A stretch of 64,000 nt of DNA from Telmatactis stephensoni. Lineage: Eukaryota; Cnidaria; Anthozoa; Actiniaria; Isophelliidae. Numbering within the stretch: the first letter of the stretch is position 1; each line of letters begins with the position of its first letter. The notes under the pieces are model-generated. The model did not search any database and was not told where the DNA came from. It worked only from the letters and a program-made list of their open reading frames with translations. This document shows, in pieces, positions 1 to 12,353 of this stretch. A program made the position numbers and the translations under genes. The DNA is taken from positions 1 through 64,000 of the forward strand of contig JALIZF010001002.1 in assembly GCA_029948255.1 (NCBI GenBank). Direction: 5' to 3'.

Positions 1-1158
1 TTGATTTTTCGAGCCACTCTGACACCATGTTGTGGTTTCGGGTTCGCTAAACTGAATTTATTGACTAGCAACGAGTTCACATAAACAAGACAAAATGGCG
101 GTTACAAGAAAAGGCGCCAAGAACCTAATTAACATATTGACAAATATGGGCATGTGACGTAGGGTCACGACAATATGAGACTAGCCAACTAATACAGCTG
201 TGAATTTTTAGTCGGGCGGCTAGCCCGACTTTAGTTCTACCTTTTGGTCTTCTGTCACGTCGCGTTTAGTCCCCCCATGATGCTTTACGAACTCGACAAC
301 AGGGATCCCATTCATGTCTTACGATAGCCACATGGTCGATCGAACTTCGAGAAGGGAGCGAAGGGAAGATATATGTTTACAAGACTTTATTACGAAGTCA
401 TTCTTGAAGATGTCGAAGAAATTACCTGCTAAGACGCTCAAATCACATACAAATGCACACACCGTCCGCGATAGACCCACACTAAAAGATGTCTTTTGAG
501 CGTACATTTCGACCCGGGTTGTTTCAAGGACTGTCTAACATATCGAACATGTCTAATATGGAAAACAAGCTAAAACGAGTTCTCACTAGTTCACACCAGA
601 TCGATGATGATCATAGCAAAAATATCACAAATGACAATACAAATGACAGTGACAAAAATGAAAGTCACAAAATGCTAAGTGATATTTTTCGAGAGGGCAA
701 TGTTCTGTTACGGGTCATTTTGCGTGTTACTGTTCGAATCGAAGCTCGTCTACTGGCCGAATCAATTCGCCAAGATAATAAGTATAAAGTGAGGTCGCAC
801 CGAGAATCTCTGCAATACATTTGGTTACCCTATGAAAGAAAATTTTATACTTTGTATGTGATGGAATTGTATTTATCATTCGTTTGATCTAAAGCGTCAA
901 GTACAGTAGACAATCGGCGGTATCTTTGACCGTGATGCAACTAGATTTTTAAAATCAGTTAGTTTTATAATCATTGCCAACGCTAGCCGTTTGTGATTGT
1001 TTGAAAAATTGCTTTTACACAAAGTGCTAAATATTTTGAACTGTCATAGTGTGTGTCCGACACTGATCCTGGAGAATTATGTTTTGTAGTTCAACATTGA
1101 AGGTCAACTAGCAGTGTTCGTCACACAACGCACAAGAGATAGACAAGAAACATTTCAG
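1..1158. other. No convincing gene
   Basis: Two short plus-strand ORFs occur here, 314-499 (61 aa) and 489-887 (132 aa). The longer one is polar in its first half, rich in Asn, Asp and Ser, and matches no family I recognise. Neither has a visible exon context. Nothing else is supported. Confidence 0.4.
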
Positions 1159-1169
1159 AGAAAGCGGTA

Positions 1170-1252
1170 TAGTCTCCTTTGCAGCCTTTTTTTGTGTCGT
1201 CACGCAAGGCTTGAACTGCGTGACGACACAAAAAAGGCTGCAAAGGAGACTA
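1170..1252. mobile_element. Fold-back MITE, 83 bp
   Basis: The element is almost one perfect inverted repeat. It starts TAGTCTCCTTTGCAGCC and ends with the complement GGCTGCAAAGGAGACTA, with an inner GTGTCGTCACGC / GCGTGACGACAC pair around a loop of about 12 bases. The 10-bp direct repeat AGAAAGCGGT flanks it at 1159-1168 and 1253-1262, one spare base lying on the left side. A 9-11-bp target duplication is what Mutator-like elements make. The ends resemble those of the larger element at 18848-26407 (TAGCCTCCTATGCAGACG), so it is probably a non-autonomous relative. Confidence 0.85.
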
Positions 1253-1600
1253 AGAAAGCGGTGTACTTTCGTGAGTTTTAGGGGAACAGTTCTGCTAACG
1301 TGGATACACCAGCTGTTTTCTGCTCGCAGCACTTAACTTTCTATTAGAAATGAACCATAGCAGTTATCTCACGTTGCAAGTGTTTATCTTCGCGCTGCAA
1401 ACAACATACAATTTTACATGATTTTACGCTCAAGTAGCCCGACTTCACGCTACATTAGCGTCTAGTTACTCATCGCTTGCATTTGGGTTTGCCTAAAGGC
1501 TCGCCAAAATACAGCATGACTTGTAAAAATACACAGCCGTAATTAGCTGGCTAGTCAACTAGTGACCTATTAAATTTATTAATTAAATATTAAAATTTAC

Positions 1601-3655
1601 CAGTCTATCATATAATGTGTATTCTTCAGAGTCACTCCTGCTTCACCTAAACTTGCCATTTCCCTGTATATACTTTTCACTGATTCATCTGCCAGTATGT
1701 CATAGTCCTCTTTACCTAACAAATTTTAATCTAAATTAAATTCTGCTATTAACTATACTAGCTCTATGTACTCTCCTGTTATGAATTAAGCTACCACAAA
1801 TGAAAAAATGCCTACCATTATAAATTGAGACACAATATTCCTTCTCTGGACTTCTTGTTATCAAGTTTTCAGATGGCATAGCGAAGGTTGTCATAGTACT
1901 GCCCAATAGTCTTGTCGTTCTCCTCCCATCCCCAGAGAAACGGAGACTGATCTGGTTATTTTGAGTGCTTTGAATTGCTTCAAAAAACTCTTTTTCTTCA
2001 ACCAAGTACTCCAAAATTTCTTTTATTGATCTGGAGCATCCTTTCAGTGTGGGTTCCTGTTTTAACATTTACATATAGGTTAATTAACTATAATTTACTC
2101 TCATTTAGTTAATTGTATTCTATATAAACTATTTGTAATTTTATTCTAGTATATAAATATAATAACACTCAATATTGCATAAAGGTTGTAGGATACATTT
2201 ATACAAATATGTGATTCATTCAGTATATTTAATGAGATGCAATTTGTAAGTGCTGATACAACACCCATGCAAAATATCATTTTTTGATTCCTGCAAGAGA
2301 TTTATCATTGCATGCAAGCAATGCCAATTAAAGCAGTACTTTGGGTTCATCCCATTAGATATTTTTATAATTTGCATAGAATTAATGTACACTACAACCT
2401 TTCTGCAATGGAGTGTGTGTGTGTGTGTTTGTATATATATATACATATCATTTATAAGCAATCTAAATATAAGAAAATAAACTTATTATGATTATCCTTA
2501 CAGAATAGATAAAGTTTGTTTGATGTATAACTTACTTTGAATTCTTTAATTTCTAGGATAGTATTCAACTCTTTTCTTTCTTTCCTTAAGCTGCATAAAG
2601 ATGGTAGCCCAGAATTTGTAATGAGTTTCAGTTCATGGTATGCCAAGTCAGCAATGTCACCTTCATCTTTTGCCTAACATAAACATTGTGATCAAGTCAA
2701 TTTGATTACTGGTGAAGTTGATTTATAAGCATGTGCCAAATTGCTGAAAGTCCTAGCTAATACTTGATAAGTCCCACATATATCACTTCCCAAACTGAGA
2801 TAGAGATCAGGTTATTTGAAATAAAGCCTCCTGCATCAGTACTTCAACTAAAGTTGAAGATTTTTGTCAAACACAATGGCTGTCGAGGCTGTGCAAAAGT
2901 ATAACTTTGTGGCCTCTTTTGTCCTGCCATTACAAAATTCCATACCTAATTTTTATAAAATGATGATCGTCATTTTTCATTTTTGCTCTCATTATCGTGT
3001 GTTTTATTTCCATTACCTTCAAAGCTCTACGGATAGTTTCCTTATCAACAGTTTTAATACTTGAGTTAGTGGTGTCAAAGTCGAAGAGAACTTCCTCGTT
3101 TCCAACATTGAACTTAACCTAAATCACAAATAGAAAGACGAGAAAAGCAAAAGTACAAATCAATCCATCTAAAAAATAGCAATGATGAAAGCAGTGTGGA
3201 ATATCTAGTTCTGCCCGTTCGACTAATAGACTAGTTCAATTTGATGAAATAAGTACCTCAACTACTTGCCATTCTTGAGGGAGGTTTTTGAATTGATCTC
3301 TGAACCATTGTTTAATTAATTTTTTCTTGTGTAGCTTGCTGGTCGGCGTTAAAGTTGAGAAAGGCTTTCTTTCTTGAAAGAAAACCTGTTTGTCCTTTTC
3401 TTTTCTTTTGTTCTCTTTATTTTGCTGCTGAAGTTTTTCATTTTTCTCCTCAAGTTTCTTAACATGATTTCGTAGCATTTTCAAATCATCTTCAAGCCTT
3501 TGAATGAATTCATCCTTTTTTGCCAAGTCGTTTGTTATTTCTCGGCTTGGATGATGTAGAAACAGAGTCTGACTTTGGATAGCAGTATAAAACCCCAAAT
3601 TCGCCTTCTTCTGTGGTGGCTCAACAAGGAAATGGGAAAAGAAGGCCTGAGCCAT
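1601..3655 (-). CDS. Multi-exon gene, coiled coil plus RFSGDGR motif, 3' end missing
   Basis: Five exons can be read with GT-AG junctions and matching phases: 3257-3655, 3017-3118, 2536-2673, 1816-2056 and 1601-1715. The first exon starts at the Met of MAQAFFSHF and holds a strongly charged Lys/Glu/Gln coiled coil (about residues 45-105). Later exons contain ERKELNTILEI and the motif ISLRFSGDGRRTTR. The last exon ends at a good donor (GTAAAT) and no following exon was found before position 1, so the 3' end is missing or too diverged to see. I do not recognise the function. Multi-exon genes of this look recur as repetitive, transposon-associated genes in cnidarians (recollection, not tested). 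The open frames across all five exons argue against long decay. Confidence 0.6.
2413..2450. repeat. (TG)n/(TA)n microsatellite
   Basis: A TG run passes directly into a TA run inside an intron of the minus-strand gene at 1601-3655. Confidence 0.8.
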
Positions 3656-3659
3656 GTCA

Positions 3660-4076
3660 GCCTTACTTAACAAACAAAATGGAGGTTTGATACTGATAGA
3701 AATCATCAGCGGTTTTACATTATAGGCGGGAATCTAACTGTATAAGGGATTTGACTTGAATACTCATATTAGAACGTATATTTGAAGTCTTTTATTCAAC
3801 CTTCTTTACCGGGGAATGTGCACATTTTGATGCTAAAAACGCCTTTATGCCTTTCACCCTTTTTGTGTATTTTGTTTTGATGTGAAAAATCTAAAAACTT
3901 TTGAATTATTTTCCGTTAAATGGCACTGAATTGCTGTTCAAGCATCAACTGCGCGTAGCTTCTTCGATATTTTGTTCGCCATCTTGTTTTTCAGCCAAGG
4001 GAAACCCTTTTTCCTTAAAAGGAGACATAAACCCCTTATTTGGTGTAGGCCAGGGTCTTTCCCTAACGTCAAGCCA
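3660..4076. other. Flank, no gene seen
   Basis: Short sequence between the ATG of the minus-strand gene and the target duplication of the transposon. It probably includes the gene's 5' UTR and promoter. No clear motif was found. Confidence 0.4.
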
Positions 4077-4082
4077 TACGTC

Positions 4083-4558
4083 TATGGTTGCCGGAATGTT
4101 GCAATATTCAATAAAGTTCAATTTATATTCAATAAGCCATATATATATTCAATAAAGTCCAATATATATTCAATAAACCATATATATATTTAATAAAGTT
4201 CAATTTATATTCAATATTAAAGCCAATTATATATATTCAATAATTATTCAGACTCAGCGGTCATGTATATTCACTACAATTCAATTTTTTATTCAAAAAA
4301 CCACTTATACATTCAGTGAGTTCCCATATTTATTTAGTAAATCCTTCAGTTTATATTTACCTATTTATATGTGATATTTTGCCATTTCTATTCAATTTTT
4401 GCCATTTGTATTCAATACTTGGCACTTGTATTTAATTAATGGCCTATTTATATATTCAATAATTTCTGCAATACTTAGTGGTCAGTGGCTAATATTCGCT
4501 TGGGTTTCCTGTGGAAAAAGGGGCCTGGTGACTAGTCACGTGCAAGACCGCCATCTTT
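4083..4558 (+). repeat. Left TIR of HECT/integrase transposon (476 bp)
   Basis: It matches the complement of 12501-12972 along its whole length. The outer half is built from short AT-rich subrepeats around ATATTCAATAAAG. The inner end is GC-richer (CACGTGCAAGACCGCCATCTTT) and stops 11 bases before the integrase ATG, so it probably holds the integrase promoter. Confidence 0.95.
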
Positions 4559-4569
4559 AAATTTAAAAA

Positions 4570-6075
4570 ATGGCGTCTTTCCCGCGATGGCCCGAAGTGT
4601 TTCTTTCGATGGAAAATTTGCTATCGGATGTACAAACTGGATTGAATGATAGCAATTTAGCATACCATGATGCAGCTCTTTTGTTGAATAGACTTGAAAT
4701 GGCTGTTTCAATCCTTTGCTCTCTATCAGAAATCTGTAATGTAAGTTTAAATGATGACAGTGTTTATTGAGTTTTGCATGAACTCGGTGATCTTTTTAAC
4801 CATGTACACTTGTTTTGGGTGCAAAAGCTTATGGGAATGCTCAGAAATACTGTGGATTTGCCCGATTTTGGAGCAAGAGCTATAAATCATGATGGGAGTC
4901 CAGGTCGTCCCTCGATTGTAATTCCTAAAGTCATAATTGAGAACTTGAGATCATGTGGCTTTTTTAGTTGGGCAGAAATTGCAAAGATGCTTCAAGTGTC
5001 ACGATGGACAATTTATCGAAGAGTGAGAGATTTCAACATTGAGCACCTCGGACGGTTTTCAAACATTTCTGATGATGAACTGGATTCAATATTACGAGAT
5101 TATATGTCACGACATGGCTACACAACTGGTGAATCATATCTTATAGGATACATAAGATCACTTCATTTGAAAGTACCAAGAGACCGTATAAGAGAATCAC
5201 TCTCTCGTGTTGACCCTAGAAATACTTCCCTGAGATGGGCATGCACTATAACACGAAGGGTATATAGTGTTCCTGGACCAAATTCATTGTGGCATATGGA
5301 CGGCCATCACTGTCTCATACGATGGAAAATGGTTGTTCACGGATGCATTGATGGATTTTCAAGGCGTATCATGTACCTTTTTTGTGCAGATAATAATTAT
5401 GCTGATACTGTTGCCATAGTTTTTCATCATGCAGCAGATGAATTTGGCTGGCCATCTCGTGTGAGAGGGGATCATGGTGGAGAAAATGTGGATGTAGCTA
5501 GGTTAATGGTAAATGTAAGAGGAGATAACAGAGGAAGCTTTATAGCGGGACCTTCAACAAGAAACCAAAGGATTGAGAGATTGTGGAGAGAGGTATTTAG
5601 GTGTGTCCTATTTCTTTTCTACAGTATATTTTACTCTCTTGAAGACAATGGTTACCTTCATACTGGAAATGCCATCCATATGTTTCTTCTGCACTATGTT
5701 TTCCTGCCAAGGATAAATTTTGCTTTGCAAGAATTTGCAATGGCATTTAACCTTCATCCAATAAGAACTGAAAGGAATTGGAGTCCTAACAAAATATGGA
5801 GCAGTGGAGTGTTAAACCCTAGAAATCAAGGTCAAACTGCACTGAGAGACCCAGCAGTTGATGACATTGAGCCAGACAACTTGGAATTGTATGGTGTTGA
5901 TCATGATGGCCCTGTTCCTGTAGAAGAAAGTTCTGAAGTGGAAGTAATTCCCCCGTGCTGCCCCCTAACATGCGAAGGTTTGACATTGATAAGGCAAATT
6001 GATCCTTTGAGAGAAAGTGATTATTTTGGCATTGACATATATCTAGATGCACTGTCTTTGTTTAATTGTCTGTGA
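4570..6075 (+). CDS. DDE integrase (rve-type), two exons
   Basis: Exon 1 is 4570-4740 and exon 2 is 4828-6075. The 87-base intron starts GTAAGT, ends AAAG and contains the only in-frame stop, so removing it gives an intact protein of about 472 aa. The order is an N-terminal helical part, a GRPSIVIP linker, a helix-turn-helix ([19 protein letters not shown]), then an RNase-H-fold core. The catalytic residues are Asp about 215 (WHMDGHH), Asp about 272 (RGDHGGEN) and Glu about 307 ([10 protein letters not shown]), with 34 residues between the second Asp and the Glu. It presumably cuts and joins the element's TIRs in the nucleus. Starting just inside the left TIR and the 6-bp target duplication both fit this role. 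Confidence 0.88.
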
Positions 6076-7040
6076 GAAGTAATCATGTTGTAATATCAAA
6101 CATTATAAGAGGTTTTCACCAAGCTAGAGGGATGTGCATGTCAGTATAGGAGAATATCAGACAATGGCCTTAACAGTATAGAATGAATGTAGCATCAGGT
6201 CCTTACATAATGGCACACAAGTCTAGATGGATTTGCAATGTGTCATATTTACGGACTGCTATGTAAGGTAAGCTCTGCAGCCAAGCAGCTGACTAAAAGA
6301 CCAAAGTCTGATATTTTCCCATTTTTAAATTTCAACACGTCAGTCAGCAATTTAGATGTTCATGTTTTGGTGGCTGAAGATTTTTGCTTGTGATCGTGTT
6401 CCTGTCCATTATAAGTAAAAACAAGCACAGTTTAACATAATTGGAGATACTTACTAGCATACAGTCTCTTGTGAAAGCTATTAAATTCTGGTATGTGAAA
6501 ATGATAATAATTTTAGTATCAAAATAATGACCCTGATTCTAGAGACTGGATGCTAGCAAATGGAGACATTTGATTAACCAATTTCAATTTGTTTTGCTGT
6601 AGAACTATTACAACATGATTTTTACGTTGTAATGGGACTACACATGCTCTGATTGGCTAACTCAATCAACTGAGGTCACTGGCACTTTGAAGGTGCCTTG
6701 TTTTGTAGAATGGCTCAGAAATACTTGGCACATGAGCAGAAAGGAAAGTGAACAAATTTTGATTGCCCTTCTTTAGCTAAGGGATTGGTTGTACACACTA
6801 AACTATACCTGGAAGCCACCCAAATATTTTATTTCTTTTCAATGAAATAAAATAGCTATGACAGCTTTAATCGTGTATCTTTTTTATAACAAACACTGAT
6901 TGTCACATATTGAAATAGGTCTGTCCTGTGGCTAAGCATTGTGTACCAAACTAATTTATTATCTTGCATGTATATTAACATCAACATGTTTTAACTAATA
7001 ACAGTATAGAGTGCAAATATTGTGATCATGAAGATTTGTA
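6076..7040. other. Non-coding interior of transposon
   Basis: This is the 3' flank of the integrase gene. AATAAA-like signals occur (for example near 6845). No ORF or repeat of note was found. Confidence 0.4.
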
Positions 7041-7043
7041 TAG

Positions 7044-7208
7044 GAAATCATATGGTTTGTCTTGTGCAATTTGGAATAAATTTGAATGAGTGGGTTTTCA
7101 AAGAGTTCAATATTGCACAAGCCCGTAGGGCGAGTGCAATTTGAGATTTTTGAAAACCCACGAGTTCAAATTTATTCCAAATTGCATGAGACAAACCATA
7201 TGATTTCT
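7044..7208. repeat. Inverted repeat, ~58-bp arms
   Basis: Arm 7044-7101 (from GAAATCATATGGTTTG to GGGTTTTCAAA) pairs with 7150-7208 with few mismatches around a 48-base spacer. It abuts the TTAA-flanked MITE at 7215-7650. It may be a separate fold-back element. No clear target duplication was seen. Confidence 0.75.
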
Positions 7209-7214
7209 TATTAA

Positions 7215-7650
7215 TAATACAGATTCAAAAATTTTGAACAAACCTCACACTTTTAGAAAACTGGAAATGATTTTCGAGCGCACGCTCAGTTAGCCGACAC
7301 AAAAAAACATCTGCAAAGGAGGCAAGTGCTCAGTGCGCGTGCTAACTTGATGGCAAAATACAAAGTAAGTGAACAAGGATAAGCTTTTTTTGACAATTTT
7401 TCATCACGAAGAAAACTAGAATCTATTTAATTTTGAACCTAAAAGCTTTTTTAGAAAGCAAAAAGCATGACCTTGATCCACAAAAAATGCACAAAATTCT
7501 TTTGTTTGCCTGTGCTTGTGTTTTCTATACCAATCACAGAAAAGTATTTCAACTTTTTGCACTGGTGTTTCAAATAAATTGCACTGGTGTTTCAAATAAA
7601 TTGCACTGCTCTTAACCAAGCAGCAGTGAGAAATTTTTGAATCTGTATTA
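7215..7650. mobile_element. TTAA-flanked MITE, 436 bp
   Basis: TTAA at 7211-7214 and 7651-7654 bounds TIRs TAATACAGATTCAAAAATTT and its complement. TTAA target sites are typical of piggyBac-like and some Kolobok elements. The repeat ends are AT-rich and self-similar, so the exact boundary between TIR and target site is uncertain. The interior has a stretch (near 7300) resembling the GCAAAGGAGGC end of the MITE at 1170. No coding capacity is seen. Confidence 0.65.
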
Positions 7651-7794
7651 TTAAGTATGATATTGCAAAATCCCTACAACAATCTCAAAAAAAGTTTATG
7701 CTAATGTCTTTCAACTGTCAGTACAACATTAATGGGATTGACTGTATCAAAAATGATAAACATTACAACGTACAATGTAATACACCAGAGTAAA

Positions 7795-10700
7795 TTAAGC
7801 ACTGCCAAAACCTTTGTGGGCAAAGTTCACAGACAAGACAAACTGCTCATAAAAATCCTCAAAGTTTTCGTATGCTTTGGGAATTTTAAGTACTAAGCAG
7901 CATGTTTCAGCATAAAAGGTATTGGAGTATCTGTACTCTAACTGCACTTTGTCCTCCAAGCCTAAGGGTGGTATGCTGTCTCTTGCTGTACAAAACATCA
8001 GGACCTTCTTCAGTCCTTCTTTGCCTTCATCTGTTATGTATATAAAAAATAAAAGTTAGTGTTCATGCTGTAAAAGTTTCACTCTTTTATCCCCCATATT
8101 TTGGATAGTGGTGCCATCCTGAGAGGAAAAAAGTTTATTTATTTATTTAAATAAGCATGATCACTTGGATTAATTTATTGATATCGCAGGAGCCACAGAT
8201 ATCAATTTCTGTCAAGCTCCAGGTGAAGTACTCTGGAAAACGAGTTTACCAGGAAAAAAGATATGAAACTAGACTCACCCGTGAAAAACTTTGTCACACT
8301 TTGTACAAAGAAGTTCCTGCTTCTCTCTTCGTCTTGATCTTCTTCTTCTTTATCAGCATTTTTGAAGACTTTCTTAATCATTATTTCTGGAGTCAAGTGA
8401 TCTTGTTCAGGGGTGACAAAGTACACCATCATGTCAGGGTGTTTGGCAAGAAGAGTACACATGTCTAAACATTGGAGACCTTTTCGTAGTTGGTCCATCA
8501 CCACCTTCCGCTTAACAAGTACCTCATGAACTAAGAGGGTTTGGGCAGCACAGCCTTTGTTTTGTGTAGTGATGTTTTTAACCCAACCTGATGTTGTCAG
8601 TTTTTCACGTACATCGGGGTTATTGACCAAAAAGGCATCTAGTTCGTCTTTTGTTGTCACATCATTCAGCTGAAAGATAAATGAAAACAAAGAAATATAA
8701 CATCAACTGAAGGAATATGACATACAAAGGGCATATAGCTAAAGGAGCCTAGCTAGGGGGGCACGTTTTGGGAATTTTGATAAATGTATAGAGGAAAAAC
8801 ATTCAAATTGATGCTTTTTACTATGTCTGCCCCCCAATATTCAGAGTGTCCCCCCTGATCACAGGTTCTGGCTACACCCCTGGAGCCCATCAATGTTTCT
8901 CCTTTGTTTTCAGGGAATTTTTATTTTCTTTAGATTGGTATAAAATGGAGCAATGAAGAAAATTTCAAAATAATATTCTTGAATAAACCCTATAAGTGCA
9001 CTTACCTGGGATATCGTTTCGCGTATGTCAAGGTCTGGTACATCTGACAAGCTTACACATCCAATTGCTTTTTCAGTATCACCTGTTGCAATGTATGTAT
9101 AGACAGCAGGGCTTAGGCAAGGAATTGATATGTCATGGTGTGTTATAATGTAACTAATCATTTTGCCAGCTATTCCAAAAATGTTGGATTGAATGGCATT
9201 TGCATTGTAAATGGGTACACATCTATCTGTAGATCCCTCAAAGAGAGCTGCCTCTCTAGAAAAAAGGGCTTTTGCTAGAAGTGTGCAGTATTCTATCCGC
9301 AATCCACCAGCATCTAGGCCTGCTTCTCCTACAAAAGTGACTCTTAGTTTAGCAGATGGGTTAAACTTTGGGTTTTTGAATGTTATGATGCTGTCCTCCC
9401 ATAGACTGTCACGATCAACATCCACCCTGTTGACAGCTATAAACTCCTTCACATGCTTCTTTCGATGAGCAGTCAAAACTTCATTTAAAGTGGACATTTC
9501 TGCAATCAACAATATAAAAAATGTTAAAATAAGTCAATTGTGGTGGAGGTGGAGAGGGATGGGGGTAATTTATTACTCTGCCCTTGGAGAATTGTATAAA
9601 ATACAATACAGGCAATTTAATAGATATGGGGCTTAAATATCCAAACCTTCAATAGGGCCTTCAGATGCTTCTTCACACTCCATGATGATTTCATCTACAG
9701 TATCATCTAGGGTAAGATTTTCTTTTCTCTTTTGGGATAAATATGTAATATCCCTAACTGGAAATATTTCCTTCAGATATTCTACATCTTTCTCCAATTC
9801 CTCCTCAGCATTCCTTAGGAAACATGGTTGCTGTTTCTTGAATTTTCCTTTCAGTTGTCCAGGGGTACTGTATGCTGCAATGCCTGAAGGTCCAGGGGTA
9901 CTGTATGCTGCAATGCCTGAAGGTCCAGGGGTACTGTATGCTGCAATGCCTGAAAGTCCAGGGGTACTGTATGCTGCAATGCCTGAAGGTCCAGGGGTAC
10001 TGTATGCTGCAATGCCTGAAGGTCCAGGGGTACTGTATGCTGCAATGCCTGAAGGTCCAGGGATACTATGTGCTGCAATGCCTGAAGGTCCAGGGGTACT
10101 ATGTGCTGCAATGCCTGAAGGTCCAGGGGTACTGTATACTGCAATGCCTGAAGGTCCAGGGGTACTATGTGCTGCAATGCCTGAAGGTCCGGGGGTACTA
10201 TGTGCTGCAATGCCTGAAGGTCCAGGGGTACTATGTGCTGCAATGCCTGAAGGTCCAGGGATACTATGTGCTGCAATGCCTGAAGGTCCAGGGGTACTAT
10301 GTGCTGCAATGCCTGAAGGTCCAGGGGTACCAATGGTATTCACATTGGCTCCTGAAGTACCAGCAGAATTGTCATTATCTTTGTTACCTGTTAGTGGAAA
10401 TACATATATACATACAATTACATCATAAACATTTATTGTGCTATGACATCTAATATTCTAGCTCATTATGTCACTATATTGCCATACTAAATTAATCGTG
10501 CATTTTTATTAATTATTTAAAACTCTAGTAGCTCTATAATTTGGAGTGTGTCACTGAAATCTACTAAGTTAGTATTATGTTTGCATAGAAACCATTTTTG
10601 AAATGAAGCTGTTTCCTAATCAAATTGTTAATACCTGAGCTGTCTCCAATCTCTTGTCGTGGTTTACTAAGCCTCACATACAGCTTTCCTTGTCCAATGA

Positions 10701-12353
10701 GTGACTTGATTTGTGGAAAATCCCATTTGTGGTCCTTTTTTACAGCAGGGGTTATAACTTGTTTTCTTAACACTTTAACAAAGGCAAAATCCCTTGGGGA
10801 TATCCCTTCAACTCTGGATGACAAAACCTCTACAATTTTTGATCTGATGACGTCTTCGTTGTCATTTGTCAATAAATCTAATGTACCAGAAAATAGCATG
10901 TCATCTTTGCCCAGATTGTAGTTTGGAAGAACATCTGGAGCTCCGTTTTCATCTGCAAATTCTTCTAGATCCATATAGTCTATCACTGCCATTTCCAATG
11001 TCTTTTGTTCAGGCTTTTTGGGTGCCTTGGCAGAAGTGTATTGATGTGGACTAAAACGCCTTCGCTTGGGCTGCTGAGTTAGACTACCAAGTGAGCTGCT
11101 AACATTTGATCTAAGGAGGTCTCTTGCTCTACCTATGACTCCTGCTATGTTTGTAGTATTGGTTGGATTTTCGGTTGATAGTTGATTACACAAGTCTACA
11201 CAAATAAGTGAAAAAAAAAACAATTTTGAATAACTAATATGTAACCATAAGAATGGAAAAATATAAAATACTTAACTAGAAAATTCAAAGAAAATTCCAA
11301 TAATAATAATAACAATATTATTGATGATTATGATGATGATGGTGGTGATGTGATGATGATGATGATGATGATAATAAATGTAGTTTATTCTTCCAAAATT
11401 GCAGTTATAAGGAAATTGTCAGGAGCCATTTTATTAAGGCTTATTAAGGATGTAATTTTGATTTAATCAGCTCAAGCTTTAAGATTTGTAAGATTTGGAA
11501 AATCTACGAAAAGCTATCTATACCCTATAAGAGATTTTTATTGATCTGCTACGGTCAGTACCACAGTGATAATCACAAAGCCAGCCTAACAAAAAAATAA
11601 TTGCTGAGAAAAACACTATATACGTGTAGATATCGTATAAATAAGCTAACTGTAATTTTGATGGTGTATTGATCGATATTGCTAATTAGTATTCACCAAC
11701 ATAAGGGCTATTACAAATCCTGCATTCTGATTGGCTCCCTAACCTCGGGCTATTGGTGATAGCCCGAGTTGAGAGGAAGCGCGAGTAATAATATCAATAA
11801 AACATTTTTCTCTCTTTGTTTTGTTTAGTCTCATTCACCTTTGGCCCAATATGTTGGTGAATACTAAAACAATTAGACCTCTCGGCCTCATGGACTACGA
11901 GTTTGAATAGCCCATTCGGCCTACAACAACAACAACAATAACAACAACAACAACAACAACAATCTTTATCTCGTACCTTCATTATTTTACAAAAATAAAA
12001 CAATAATAATTCTTGTAAACATTCTCAAGCCTGACATGCCTGACGGCCTCATGGGCTATTGACTCGTAGTCCATTCGGCCTCGAGGTCTAATTGTTAATT
12101 AGATCTTTTCAGCGAAATATTATTTCTCTTGAATACCTTGGCTTGACACGTTCGCTACCTTACAAGTTCAAAATTTTGAACTTTACCCAATTAATTAGAG
12201 TGAATCCCTACCCAAATACTCAGTAAAAACAGTCCAAAACCCAAAAACTGCCATGTTTCCCGGTAGCTAAAATGATTAAAGCTTGTACTTACTGGTAGGT
12301 CCGATTTCGATAAGTGCTTTTTGTATTTCTTCCCTTATTAATTGGCGATCCAT
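7795..12353 (-). CDS. HECT-type E3 ubiquitin ligase, six exons
   Basis: Exons are 12293-12353, 10635-11195, 9647-10387, 9006-9499, 8279-8669 and 7795-8030. All junctions are GT-AG, phases match, and the total is 2484 nt (827 aa plus stop). The first part is unrecognised, with a basic stretch (QPKRRRF) and an acidic stretch. Exon 3 encodes 14 copies of an 11-residue PGPSG repeat. The HECT domain fills the last 370 residues or so: VTFVGEAGLDAGGLR marks its start and YAETCCLVLKIP holds the probable catalytic Cys near residue 793. The protein ends in KGFGSA. HECT ligases take ubiquitin from an E2 onto this Cys and pass it to a substrate. Being inside the TIRs, it is transposon cargo. Its substrate is unknown; it might act on host restriction factors or on transposase stability (speculation). 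It resembles the G2E3-like HECT subgroup. Confidence 0.88.
9867..10328 (-). repeat. 33-bp minisatellite in coding exon, 14 units
   Basis: Fourteen 33-bp units in frame encode variants of TPGPSGIAAYS or TPGPSGIAAHS. Units differ by one or two bases, suggesting recent expansion. The encoded stretch is probably a flexible linker between the N-terminal part and the HECT domain. Confidence 0.95.
11331..11373. repeat. (ATG)n microsatellite
   Basis: An imperfect GATGATGATG run in the first intron of the HECT gene. Confidence 0.8.
11700..12105. repeat. Nested inverted repeat with (CAA)n core
   Basis: The stretch CAATTAGACCTC..GGCC..ATGGACTACGAG near 11867-11915 returns inverted near 12045-12100. 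A (ACA)n run of about 40 bases at 11921-11962 lies between. This looks like a small repeat nested in intron 1 of the HECT gene. The boundaries are approximate. Confidence 0.55.

Noticed and set aside
4741..4827. In-frame TGA in the integrase gene as a nonsense mutation
   Set aside because: It lies inside an 87-base GT-AG intron whose removal keeps the frame.
9682..10453. Plus-strand and alternate-frame ORFs of 160-248 codons over the 33-bp repeat
   Set aside because: They are shadows of the in-phase minisatellite; the minus-strand frame joins correctly to the flanking HECT exons.
11794..12003. 69-aa ORF with a run of cysteines
   Set aside because: The Cys run is only the (CAA)n/(TTG)n microsatellite read in one frame.
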